Below, one piece after another: positions 1 through 6,697 of a stretch of DNA of 10,411 nt (positions are counted from its first letter, which is position 1; each line of letters begins with the position of its first letter). The notes under the pieces are model-generated. The model saw nothing but the letters and a program-made list of their open reading frames with translations, was not told where the DNA came from and ran no database searches. Where the stretch lies: positions 1 to 10,411 of the forward strand of contig CAMWGZ010000028.1 of NCBI GenBank assembly GCA_947173915.1, written 5' to 3'. Made by a program: the position numbers and the translations under genes. Origin of the DNA: an uncultured Alistipes sp. (GTDB lineage Bacteria > Bacteroidota > Bacteroidia > Bacteroidales > Rikenellaceae).

Positions 1-597
1 CGCGTCCACTTTGCGAGCATTTATTCCCACATACTTCTCGCATCTGCCGAAATCGATTATTTCACAAACAAAACTGATCGAACAATGCGCCACTGTCGCT
101 GTTGCCACAGCGAAAAGCAAAACGTAGGTTTTTTTTAAAAAAGTATAATTGCTGTTGTTCCCCTTTTTATTATTGTATGTTCGATAGATGAGCTGCACCG
201 ATGCCAAAATGGTTATGACGGGCAGCCATACCCCGAATCCCAAATATACAATCCATATGAAATCGGTAAAAATAGAAATGTACCCTTCGCCGATCAACAT
301 ATATATCCCACTAAGCAAACCTAAAAATGCGGCGCTCTGTATGCTGTATATATACGTCAGACTATTTTTTCGCTCCTTGCCCGATCTGGTCTTTTGCCAC
401 CGTAATATAGCGATGCAAACAATAGCGATGAGAAAACACACGATATTGCCATGCTGGATATTCAATAGTAAATCGCGATTTGCATTGGGATTCAAGCTCA
501 AATATTTTTCCAGTGCCGACTCGGGTTTTGCACATACAACTATAGGAACCAGGGATAACGCTACGACCGAAAGAATTTTGAGTGTTATTTTAAGCAT
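1..597 (-). CDS. Unrecognised multi-pass membrane protein (3' end cut by window edge)
   Basis: An open frame of 199 codons runs from an ATG at 597 to the left edge with no stop; an in-frame TAG at 618-616 lies upstream, so 597 is the first possible ATG. Residues 1-23 look like a signal peptide (hydrophobic core, possible cleavage after VVCA at 20-23), although they could be a retained helix. Hydrophobic segments follow at about 51-67, 86-110, 112-138 and 157-180, separated by charged loops such as KTRSGKERKN (69-78) and YNNKKGNNSN (141-150). I recognise no family or catalytic motif, so the function is unknown. The gene is far richer in A/T than its neighbours and uses codons such as ATA and TTA that they avoid, which suggests it arrived by transfer or evolves under weak constraint. 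It points the same way as serS but is separated from it by a hairpin and about 215 bases. The coding call is fairly firm because a 199-codon run without stops is unlikely in AT-rich DNA. Confidence 0.75.
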   Translation of the reverse strand, partial: MLKITLKILSVVALSLVPIVVCAKPESALEKYLSLNPNANRDLLLNIQHGNIVCFLIAIVCIAILRWQKTRSGKERKNSLTYIYSIQSAAFLGLLSGIYMLIGEGYISIFTDFIWIVYLGFGVWLPVITILASVQLIYRTYNNKKGNNSNYTFLKKTYVLLFAVATATVAHCSISFVCEIIDFGRCEKYVGINARKVDA

Positions 598-610
598 TGA
601 ATAATTTTTC

Positions 611-618
611 CAAGACTA
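611..618 (-). promoter_or_regulatory. Possible -7 promoter box for the membrane gene
   Basis: On the minus strand these bases read TAGTCTTG, seven of eight matches to the Bacteroidetes -7 consensus TAnnTTTG. The box sits about 13 bases before the ATG at 597, a similar distance to other promoters in this window. No clear TTTG -33 box lies 19-21 bases upstream, so this is a weak call. Confidence 0.25.
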
Positions 619-742
619 TTCTTAATACAGCAGTTTGTTAAGATTCGGGAATATGTCGCTTGTTGCCGTCGGATTGATTTTGCGGGTTGAAATTGGATTT
701 ACAGCCTCGCAACTCTTTTGAGCCCGTTCATTACCGTATTTT

Positions 743-798
743 ACAACATTTAAGGGAGCGGCTTCTTTGTTCGAAAACCGCTCCCTACGAAATGTTGT
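743..798 (-). terminator. Strong two-part hairpin, probable serS terminator
   Basis: The arms 743-751 (ACAACATTT) and 790-798 (AAATGTTGT) pair perfectly. Inside them 754-761 (GGGAGCGG) pairs perfectly with 778-785 (CCGCTCCC). The two stems are joined by a small internal loop (AA against TACG) and closed by a 16-base loop. The structure begins 14 bases after the serS stop codon on the minus strand, where a terminator is expected. There is no long U tract after the outer stem, only AAAAT, so termination efficiency is uncertain. Being a hairpin, it could also act on plus-strand transcripts. Confidence 0.7.
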
Positions 799-812
799 GT
801 ACGAAACGGCCG

Positions 813-2084
813 CTACCTGATCATGTCGAATCCGGTGTAAGGAATCAATGCCTCGGGGATGCGGATGCCCTCCGGAGTCTGGTTGTTTTCGAGCAGGGCC
901 GCCACGATGCGGGGCAGCGCCAGCGACGAGCCGTTGAGCGTGTGGGCCAGACGGGTCTTCTTGTCTGCATCCTTGTAGCGGAGCTTCAGGCGGTTGGCCT
1001 GGAACGACTCGAAGTTCGAAACCGACGACACCTCGAGCCAGCGCTTCTGCGCCTCGGAATAGACCTCGAAGTCGTATGTGAGGGCCGACGTGAAGGACAT
1101 GTCGCCGCCGCAGAGCCGCAGGATGCGGTAGGGGAGTCCCAACGCCTTGACGATGCTCTCGACGTGGGCGACCATGCCGTCCAGCGCCTCGTAGCTCTTC
1201 TCCGGCAGGCTCAGCTGCACGATCTCCACCTTGTCGAACTGATGCAGGCGGTTCAGGCCGCGCACGTCCTTGCCGTAGGAGCCGGCCTCGCGGCGGAAGC
1301 AGGGGGTGTAGGCGGTCATCTTGACGGGGAAATCCTTCTCGTCGAGGATCACGTCGCGGTAGATGTTCGTCACGGGCACCTCGGCCGTCGGCACGAGGTA
1401 GAAGTTGTCGGCCGTCGCGTGGTACATTTGCCCCTCCTTGTCGGGCAGCTGTCCCGTGCCGAAGCCCGAGGCCTCGTTGATCATCACGGGAGGCTCCACC
1501 TCCAGATACCCGGCGCGGGTGTTGCAGTCGAGGAAGAAGTTGATGAGCGCCCGCTGCAGGCGTGCGCCCTGGCCCTTATAGACGGGGAATCCCGCACCGG
1601 TCAGCTTGACGCCCAGGTCGAAGTCGATGATGTCGTATTTGCGGGCCAGCTCCCAGTGGGGCAGCGGATTCTCGGGCAGCGGGGTGTAGTTCTCCACCAG
1701 CTTGACGACGACGTTGTCTTCGGCCGTGCGTCCTTCGGGAACGATGTCGGCCGGGAAGTTGGGCAGTGCCACGACGGCGCTCTGCAATGCGTCGGAGATC
1801 TCCTTGAATTCGTTATTGAGAGCCGTCGAACGCTCCTTGAGCGCGGCCACCTCCGCCTTTTTCGCTTCGGCTTCTTCGCGGCGGCCCTGGCCCATCAGGG
1901 CACCGATCTGCTTGGCTGCCTGATTCTGCAGGGCGAGACATTCGTCCAGGTCGTGCTGGATCGCCTTGCGACGGTCGTCCAGACGTTCGATTTCGGCAAT
2001 CGCCGGAGCGGCATCCACCCCTTTTTTCGCCAGACGGCGGACGGCTGCTTCGGGGTCGTCTCTGAGTTGCTTGATCGTAAGCAT
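813..2084 (-). CDS. serS: Seryl-tRNA synthetase
   Basis: This cytoplasmic class II synthetase activates serine with ATP and charges tRNA-Ser (and tRNA-Sec where present). The 423-residue product matches the usual length. Residues about 27-100 form the charged N-terminal coiled-coil arm that grips the tRNA long variable arm. Motif 1 lies near EPPVMINEASGFGTGQLP (197-214), TAE at 233-235 belongs to the serine-binding site, motif 2 is FRREAGSYGKDVRGLNRLHQF (263-283, arginines 264/265), and motif 3 is LNGSSLALPR (383-392). The ATG at 2084 begins MLTIKQLRDD, the normal SerS start. The frame stays open for 20 further codons to an ATG at 2144, but that extension crosses the promoter and looks unlike SerS. 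The gene diverges from the U32 gene and is followed by the hairpin at 743-798. No key residue appears to be missing. Confidence 0.97.
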   Translation of the reverse strand: MLTIKQLRDDPEAAVRRLAKKGVDAAPAIAEIERLDDRRKAIQHDLDECLALQNQAAKQIGALMGQGRREEAEAKKAEVAALKERSTALNNEFKEISDALQSAVVALPNFPADIVPEGRTAEDNVVVKLVENYTPLPENPLPHWELARKYDIIDFDLGVKLTGAGFPVYKGQGARLQRALINFFLDCNTRAGYLEVEPPVMINEASGFGTGQLPDKEGQMYHATADNFYLVPTAEVPVTNIYRDVILDEKDFPVKMTAYTPCFRREAGSYGKDVRGLNRLHQFDKVEIVQLSLPEKSYEALDGMVAHVESIVKALGLPYRILRLCGGDMSFTSALTYDFEVYSEAQKRWLEVSSVSNFESFQANRLKLRYKDADKKTRLAHTLNGSSLALPRIVAALLENNQTPEGIRIPEALIPYTGFDMIR

Positions 2085-2113
2085 GTTTTTTCGTGTGTTT
2101 CGTGTTAGATAAG

Positions 2114-2145
2114 CAAATTTACGAAAAAATGCCCGAATACGCAAA
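2114..2145 (-). promoter_or_regulatory. Bacteroidetes-type promoter of serS
   Basis: Read on the minus strand there is a TTTG -33 box (2145-2142), exactly 20 bases of spacer, then TAAATTTG (2121-2114), a perfect match to the TAnnTTTG -7 box. Known Bacteroidetes promoters have this spacing. Transcription would start about 7 bases further on, leaving a leader of about 20-25 bases before the ATG at 2084. This also supports the shorter serS start, since an ATG at 2144 would lie within the promoter. Confidence 0.75.
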
Positions 2146-2172
2146 TACGGGCGTATTTCGCCGATTATTTTT

Positions 2173-2180
2173 TACTTTTG
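2173..2180 (+). promoter_or_regulatory. Possible -7 box upstream of the U32 gene
   Basis: TACTTTTG matches TAnnTTTG exactly on the plus strand. A clear TTTG -33 box is not visible at the expected distance. If used, transcription would start near 2187 and leave an unusually long leader of about 150 bases before the U32 start at 2337. The other promoters in this window leave only about 10-25 bases. Confidence 0.45.
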
Positions 2181-2336
2181 TCCTCGATTGGGGGTGCCTG
2201 CCCGGGGCGCTGCGCTCCGGTTTCCGGGGGCGGTCGGCTTCGGCGGCGGGACCTCCCTGCGGTGCCGGATCTCCCGTCTCCTTCGCGGGGCGGGTGGAGT
2301 GGGGCCGCAGGTGCATATCCGTATAATGGAAAGACA

Positions 2337-4172
2337 ATGAAGATGGATTCATCCGCAAGGACGATCGAGCTGCTCGCTCCCGCCCGGGACCTCGAAGCGG
2401 CGGTCGCGGCGGTCGATTACGGGGCCGATGCCCTCTATATGGGCGGTGCGCGCTTCGGTGCGCGGCATGCCGCCGGCAACAGCGTCGAGACGATCGCACG
2501 GGTGGTGGAGTATGCCCACCAATACGGTGTCCGGGTCCATGCGACGCTCAACACGCTGCTCTACGACGACGAGCTGGAGGCGGCCGAACGGCAGGCCCGG
2601 GAGCTGATCGCCGCCGGAGTCGATGCGCTGATCGTGCAGGATCCAGCCTTCCGGCGGATGAATCTTCCGGTCGAGCTGCACGCCTCGACCCAGATGTGCA
2701 ACCGCACCCCGGAGCAGACCCGCTTTCTGGAGCGCTGCGGCTATGCCCGCGTCATCCTGGAGCGGGCCCTCTCGCTCGACGAGATCCGTGCCATCCGCGC
2801 CGCCTCCGGCGTGGAGTTGGAGTGCTTCGTGCACGGGGCGATCTGTGTCGGTTACAGCGGCCGCTGCTTCCTCTCGCGTTCGATGAGCGAGCGCAGCGGC
2901 AACCGAGGGGCGTGCAGCCAGCCGTGCCGGCTGCCTTACGACCTGAAGGACGGGGAGGGGCGGACGATCGTGCGGGGCAGGCACCTGCTTTCGGTGCGCG
3001 ACCTGAACCTTTCGGCCCGTCTGGGCGAACTCATCGACGCGGGCATCAGCTCCTTCAAGATCGAGGGGCGGCTCAAGGAGGTCGGTTATATCAAGAATGT
3101 CGTGGCCCATTACCGCCGCGAGATCGACCGGGCGCTGCGCACGCGTCCCGGCTTCCGGCGCGCCTCCGAGGGGGAGAGCGTGCCCGACTTCCGGCCCGAT
3201 CCGGCGAAGAGCTTCACGCGCGGCGAGTCGGAGTATTTTTTCGACGGCCGCCGTCGCGGCGTGGCCTCGTTCGATACGCCGAAAGCGGTCGGCGAGCCGC
3301 TCGGAAGGATCGCCGAGGTGGGGCGGGGGTGGTTCCGGCTGGAGAAGCCGGCCGACCTGGCTCCGGGCGACGGACTCTGCTTCCTCACGCCGGCGGGGCT
3401 GGCCGGCACCAACGTCAATGCCGTTGAGGGCGGACGGATCGTGCCCAACCGCATGGAGGGAATCGTGCCGGGAGCCGGGGCGTTCCGCAATTTCGACCGC
3501 CGCTTCTCGCTGCGGCTCGAACGCAGCCGCACCCGGCGGGTCATTCCCGTGCGGGCCGAGGCGGAGGTCGCGGCGGACCGGATCGCGGTGCGGTTCACGG
3601 ACGGGTCAGGGCTGACGGTCGAGGTGGTGCGCGGCGGCGAGTTCCCGATGGCTAAGGACGAACGGAAGATGGAGGAGACCCTTGCCGCGCAGCTCGCGCG
3701 CAGCGGGGAGACGATTTTCGAGGTGCGCGAGGTAAGCGTTGCGTGCGGCGGACGGTTCGTTCCCGTCTCGCTCGTGGCCGAGTTGCGGCGCGAGGGGCTG
3801 GAGCGGCTGCGGCGCATGCGGATCGAACGCCCTCTGGAGCGGCGCATCCTGCCCGAGGAGTGCGGGGTTCCCTTTCCGAAGGAGCGGCTCGCGGCCGAGG
3901 AGAACGTGACCAACCGCCTGGCCGAAGCCTTTTGGCGCGATCATGGCGTGCGCCGCATCGAGCGGGGGCTGGATCTGGAGCGTTCGACGCTCGGGCACGA
4001 GGTCATGCGTTCGGCCTACTGCATCCGCCGCGAGCTGGGCGAGTGCCTCCGCGAGCGTCCGACGCTGCGGGGCGATCTGTTCCTCAAGCACGGAACGCAC
4101 CGCTATCGGCTGGTGTTCGACTGCCCCCGGTGCGAGATGGCTCTGGTCGATGCCGGCGAGCGCCGGCGGTAG
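2337..4172 (+). CDS. U32 family protein, RlhA-type (candidate 23S rRNA hydroxylation enzyme)
   Basis: The 611-residue product has the U32 'peptidase' signature ECFVHGAICVGYSGRCFLS at 162-180 and four cysteines suited to an iron-sulfur cluster: C170, C177, C193 and C197 (GACSQPCR). The N-terminal half is a barrel beginning ELLAPARDLEAAV and containing GADALYMGG. A long C-terminal region (about 330-611) resembles the extra domain of large U32 members. It ends in DCPRCEM, with a further Cys pair at 596/599. Large U32 proteins with this tail include E. coli RlhA (YdcP), needed for hydroxylation of C2501 in 23S rRNA; the short members TrhP/YegQ act on tRNA. The RNA-modifying role is therefore inferred from family and length. 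I chose the ATG at 2337 because ELLAPAR normally follows within about 10 residues of the start. The frame is open back to 2178, but those 53 codons are low-complexity and unlike the family. A second ATG at 2343 is also possible. Confidence 0.88.
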   Translation: MKMDSSARTIELLAPARDLEAAVAAVDYGADALYMGGARFGARHAAGNSVETIARVVEYAHQYGVRVHATLNTLLYDDELEAAERQARELIAAGVDALIVQDPAFRRMNLPVELHASTQMCNRTPEQTRFLERCGYARVILERALSLDEIRAIRAASGVELECFVHGAICVGYSGRCFLSRSMSERSGNRGACSQPCRLPYDLKDGEGRTIVRGRHLLSVRDLNLSARLGELIDAGISSFKIEGRLKEVGYIKNVVAHYRREIDRALRTRPGFRRASEGESVPDFRPDPAKSFTRGESEYFFDGRRRGVASFDTPKAVGEPLGRIAEVGRGWFRLEKPADLAPGDGLCFLTPAGLAGTNVNAVEGGRIVPNRMEGIVPGAGAFRNFDRRFSLRLERSRTRRVIPVRAEAEVAADRIAVRFTDGSGLTVEVVRGGEFPMAKDERKMEETLAAQLARSGETIFEVREVSVACGGRFVPVSLVAELRREGLERLRRMRIERPLERRILPEECGVPFPKERLAAEENVTNRLAEAFWRDHGVRRIERGLDLERSTLGHEVMRSAYCIRRELGECLRERPTLRGDLFLKHGTHRYRLVFDCPRCEMALVDAGERRR

Positions 4173-4189
4173 GCGTGCCGCTGCCCCGT

Positions 4190-4211
4190 CGTCCGAGTAT
4201 CCGTTCGGACG
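4190..4211 (+). terminator. Short intergenic hairpin after the U32 gene
   Basis: CGTCCGA (4190-4196) pairs with TCGGACG (4205-4211) across an 8-base loop, starting 18 bases after the U32 stop. No T-run follows, so it may be a weak terminator or simply chance pairing in GC-rich DNA. It also overlaps where a -33 box for the next gene would lie. Confidence 0.35.
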
Positions 4212-4228
4212 CGAGACCGCGAACTTGC

Positions 4229-4236
4229 TAATTTTA
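4229..4236 (+). promoter_or_regulatory. Possible -7 box of the methyltransferase gene
   Basis: TAATTTTA matches TAnnTTTG at all but the last base and stands out as an AT-rich patch in GC-rich DNA. A TTCG lies 21 bases upstream, a poor -33 box. The ATG at 4255 would follow with a leader of about 10 bases. This is weak evidence that the gene has its own promoter rather than depending on U32 transcription. Confidence 0.35.
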
Positions 4237-4254
4237 CGTTAAACCGTATATACT

Positions 4255-5139
4255 ATGTTTGAAATTCAGATACCCTGTTTCCCCGACTACGAACTGATCG
4301 ACTCGGGCGATTTCGAGAAGCTCGAACGCTTCGGTGCCCATGTCGTCCGACGGCCCGAACCGCAGGCCATTTGGCGCCGCACGCTCCCGGAGGAGGAGTG
4401 GCGCCGCCGCGCCGATGCCTCGTTCCTGCGCGATGCCCGCAGCGACGAGCGGGGCGAGTGGCGCTTGGGATCCCGGATGCCGTCGCGCTGGACGGTGGAG
4501 TATGCCTACGGCGGCATGCGGCTGCGCATGCGGTTGGGGCTGACCTCGTTCAAGCACGTGGGAATCTTTCCCGAGCAGGCGGCCAACTGGAATTTCATTT
4601 ACGACCGCTGCACGCAGCTGCGCGCGGCGGGGCGCACGCCCCGTGTGCTCAATCTGTTCGCCTATACGGGCGGGGCGACCCTCGCCGCCCGGGCCGCCGG
4701 TGCGGAGACGACCCATGTCGATTCGGTGCGCCAGGTCGTCAGCTGGGCGCGCGAGAACATGGAGCTGAGCGGTCTGGACGGTGTGCGGTGGATCGTTGAG
4801 GATGCCCTGAAGTTCGTGCGCCGGGAGGTGCGCCGGGGCAACCGCTACGACGGCATCCTGCTCGACCCTCCGGCCTACGGACGCGGTGCCGACGGCGAGA
4901 AGTGGGTGCTGGAGGAGAACATCGGCGAGATGCTCGACTGCTGCGCCCGACTGCTGGAGCCTGCCGACTCCTTCCTGGTGCTGAACCTCTATTCGATGGG
5001 ACTCTCCGCCACACTCGCCTCGACGGCCGTGCGCCAGGCCTTCGGCCCTCCCGCCGAGGAGCGCTTCGGCGAACTCTGCTTCGACGATGCCTCGGGCAAG
5101 CGGCTGCCGCTGGGCACTTACTACCGTCTGGTGCGGTAG
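4255..5139 (+). CDS. Class I SAM-dependent methyltransferase, COG1092-like
   Basis: This 294-residue protein has the Rossmann methyltransferase core in its second half. The SAM-binding motif I is VLNLFAYTGG (131-140), followed by HVDSVRQVVSWARENMELSG, where the acidic residue after the second strand binds the ribose. The catalytic-site motif is LDPPAYGRG (203-211). The arrangement and the FAYTGG and DPPxYGRG motifs are those of the RlmI/RlmK-related COG1092 group, which modify 23S rRNA. The first ~110 residues are not an obvious PUA domain, unlike E. coli RlmI. The segment LVLNLYSMGLS (241-251) lies where m5C enzymes carry a catalytic Cys (Ser-Cys-Ser in RlmI) and has no Cys, so m5C formation is doubtful and the substrate is unknown. 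The start MFEIQIPCFPDYELIDSG is the first ATG after a probable promoter. The gene lies 82 bases after the U32 gene and is followed by a hairpin. Confidence 0.88.
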   Translation: MFEIQIPCFPDYELIDSGDFEKLERFGAHVVRRPEPQAIWRRTLPEEEWRRRADASFLRDARSDERGEWRLGSRMPSRWTVEYAYGGMRLRMRLGLTSFKHVGIFPEQAANWNFIYDRCTQLRAAGRTPRVLNLFAYTGGATLAARAAGAETTHVDSVRQVVSWARENMELSGLDGVRWIVEDALKFVRREVRRGNRYDGILLDPPAYGRGADGEKWVLEENIGEMLDCCARLLEPADSFLVLNLYSMGLSATLASTAVRQAFGPPAEERFGELCFDDASGKRLPLGTYYRLVR

Positions 5140-5148
5140 GCGCGCTGC

Positions 5149-5183
5149 GGAAAAACGGCGCGGAAGTTGTGCCGCGCCTTTCC
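5149..5183 (+). terminator. Hairpin terminator after the methyltransferase gene
   Basis: GGCGCGG (5157-5163) pairs with CCGCGCC (5172-5178) around an 8-base loop. Beyond a 3-base bulge, GGAAA (5149-5153) pairs with TTTCC (5179-5183). It begins 10 bases after the stop codon, and the 3' side carries a short T-run. The A-run on the 5' side would serve as a U-run for transcription on the other strand, so it could act in both directions. Confidence 0.55.
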
Positions 5184-5294
5184 GGCGGCCGGTCTCGGCG
5201 GCGCGGGGCGGAACTCGTTGCGGGTGCGGCGGAACGCCTCGGGCGTGCGGGTCGGGACGCGCCGCCTTGTTTGTACCACCAATGATTTCGGCTT

Positions 5295-5588
5295 ATGATC
5301 GCTTTTCTTACCGTTATGTTCGGCATCCTCTCGGGATGCTTTCTGTCGGTGCTCGTGGGAGTGCTGGGCAGTACGCGCCGTCTGGGATTCGGGTGGACCT
5401 TTCTGCTGAGTCTGCTCTTCACGCCCCTCGTCGGCCTGATCGCCGCGCTGATCTCCGATCCGCTGCCCGGGGACGGGCGGCGCTGGGGATGCCTCGGACT
5501 CTTCGTCGCCGTGCTGGGGCTGCTCTCGCTCGCCGCCTTCCTCATTCTGCTGCTGACGGGCGGACTCTTTCTCGCGGCCGCGGTGTAG
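5295..5588 (+). CDS. Small uncharacterised membrane protein, three predicted helices
   Basis: This 97-residue protein is mostly hydrophobic, with likely transmembrane helices at about 3-25, 33-53 and 65-95. Two short polar loops separate them: GSTRRLGFG (25-33) and SDPLPGDGRRW (54-64). The pattern G-[ST]-[ST]-R-+-[IL]-G-F-x-W-x-F followed by LS-x-x-x-[ST]-P-L-[IV]-G-L-I is one I associate from memory with small Bacteroidetes membrane proteins of unknown function; I have not checked this against a database. The start at 5295 gives the first helix immediately; an ATG at 5282 is in another frame. An imperfect promoter-like CTTGTTTG lies about 20 bases upstream. The 3' end is 9 bases from the stop of the convergent second CHR gene. 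The residue pattern supports a real gene, but length alone would not. Confidence 0.65.
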   Translation: MIAFLTVMFGILSGCFLSVLVGVLGSTRRLGFGWTFLLSLLFTPLVGLIAALISDPLPGDGRRWGCLGLFVAVLGLLSLAAFLILLLTGGLFLAAAV

Positions 5589-5597
5589 CCGCACGCC

Positions 5598-6158
5598 TCA
5601 GATGTAGATGACCACCCCGGCGGCTGCCGAGAGTACGATTAGCAGGATCGGATTGACCTTGAACCAGGAGCCGGCCAGCACCCCGCCGAAGAGCAGCCAG
5701 CTCCAGAGGTCGATGAAGCTCTCGTCGCCCGTATTGCGCGGGAAGATCAGCAGCAGCGCCGCCGAGCCGATCATGCCGATCACCACCGGCCGCAGACCCC
5801 GCATCGCGCCCCGCACCGCCGGATGGTTGCGCAGCCGTGCGATCGAGCGGGCGACGAGGATCATCAGCGTCATCGAGGGGAGGCAGACGGCGAAGGTGGC
5901 GATGATCGACCCCAATATTCCGAACAAGACGCTGCCGCCCTGCGCTCCGACGGTGTAGCCCACGTAGGTGGCCGAGTTGATGGCGATCGGTCCGGGCGTG
6001 ATCTGGGAGACGGCCACTATGTCGGCGAACTCGGCTCCCGTGATCCATCCGTGCTGGACGACCACTTCGTTCTGGATGAGCGACAGCATGGCGTATCCGC
6101 CGCCGAATCCGAAAAATCCGATTTTGAGGTAGCTGAGGAACAGTTGCAGGAAGATCAT
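5598..6158 (-). CDS. Short-chain chromate-family (CHR) transporter subunit, second of pair
   Basis: This 186-residue monodomain CHR protein is inner-membrane and built of about six helices. Family signatures are FGFGGGYAMLSLIQNEVV (16-33) and SQITPGPIAINSATYVGY (51-68), the latter holding the conserved PGP. Members with a single domain are normally encoded as adjacent pairs of opposite topology that work together, as in Bacillus subtilis YwrA/YwrB. Chromate efflux is the reaction known for characterised members; the real substrate in a gut anaerobe is untested and could be another oxyanion. The start at 6158 overlaps the stop of the first CHR gene by 4 bases (ATGA), indicating coupled translation. 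A frame open further upstream is a shadow of the first CHR gene. This is the last gene of the rsmE operon and converges with the small membrane gene. Confidence 0.9.
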   Translation of the reverse strand: MIFLQLFLSYLKIGFFGFGGGYAMLSLIQNEVVVQHGWITGAEFADIVAVSQITPGPIAINSATYVGYTVGAQGGSVLFGILGSIIATFAVCLPSMTLMILVARSIARLRNHPAVRGAMRGLRPVVIGMIGSAALLLIFPRNTGDESFIDLWSWLLFGGVLAGSWFKVNPILLIVLSAAAGVVIYI

Positions 6159-6697
6159 GGCTTGTGTCGTTTGGCGAGTGAAAGCTCCCAGGCGATGCCG
6201 GCTGCGGCACCGGCGGCCAGGATGAGTACGGGCGAGAGGTTGAGCCACCAGATCAGCCCCGCGACGACGACCGCCACCCCGACCATCGCTCGGTTGAGGC
6301 CGCGCGCCAGAAAGATCAGCGGGGCGATGATGAGCGCCACCACCGCCGGGCGCATCCCCTTGAAGGCGGCATCGACGTAGGGATTCTGCCGGATCCCCGC
6401 GAAGCAGACGGCGATCAGCAGGATGATCGTGAACGAGGGGATCACCACTCCCAGCAGCGAGGCGGCGGCACCCCGCAGTCCGGCGCGCTTGTAGCCGACG
6501 AAGACCGCCGTATTGACGGCGATCGGGCCGGGGACGGACTGGGCGAGGGTCAGCAGGTCGAGGAACTCCGATTCGGGAATCCACCGGCGGCGGTCGAGCA
6601 CCTCCTGCTGGATGAGGGGGATCATGGCGTATCCGCCGCCGAAGGTAAAGAGGCCGATCTTGGAGAACGACCAGAATATTTCCCAGAGTTTTTTCAT
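6155..6697 (-). CDS. Short-chain chromate-family (CHR) transporter subunit, first of pair
   Basis: This 180-residue membrane protein opens with KIGLFTFGGGYAMIPLIQQE (13-32) and carries AQSVPGPIAVNTAVFVGY (52-69), the two hallmarks of the CHR superfamily. Further hydrophobic stretches at about 78-100, 116-132 and 136-170 give roughly six helices. The GMRPAVVALI segment (114-123) parallels GLRPVVIGMI in its partner, showing that the two are paralogues. The ATG at 6697 overlaps the rsmE stop by 4 bases and its own stop overlaps the partner's start by 4 bases, so all three genes are probably translated from one message. Pairing suggests a heterodimeric anion transporter. The substrate is inferred from the family name only, and no chromate-responsive regulator gene is visible nearby. 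Confidence 0.9.
   Translation of the reverse strand: MKKLWEIFWSFSKIGLFTFGGGYAMIPLIQQEVLDRRRWIPESEFLDLLTLAQSVPGPIAVNTAVFVGYKRAGLRGAAASLLGVVIPSFTIILLIAVCFAGIRQNPYVDAAFKGMRPAVVALIIAPLIFLARGLNRAMVGVAVVVAGLIWWLNLSPVLILAAGAAAGIAWELSLAKRHKP

Noticed and set aside
188..604. 138-codon plus-strand frame in the AT-rich segment
   Set aside because: The minus-strand frame here is longer, has a signal peptide and clear membrane helices, and is bounded by a sensible start. The plus frame looks like random composition.
687..2108. 473-codon plus-strand open frame
   Set aside because: It is antisense to serS, whose motifs are unmistakable, and its translation has no recognisable domain. Long antisense frames are common in GC-rich genes.
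2322..2327. TATAAT just before the U32 start
   Set aside because: It looks like an E. coli -10 box, but Bacteroidetes primary sigma factors use TAnnTTTG and the spacing to the ATG leaves almost no leader.
4152..4167. GCCGGC repeat hairpin at the end of the U32 gene
   Set aside because: It lies inside the coding sequence, has no T-run, and encodes the DAGERR residues near the C-terminus; pairing is expected from the base composition.
5197..5266. Inverted repeat GGCGGCGCG / CGCGCCGCC
   Set aside because: The nine-base arms are 52 bases apart and consist only of G and C in very GC-rich DNA, so chance is likely.
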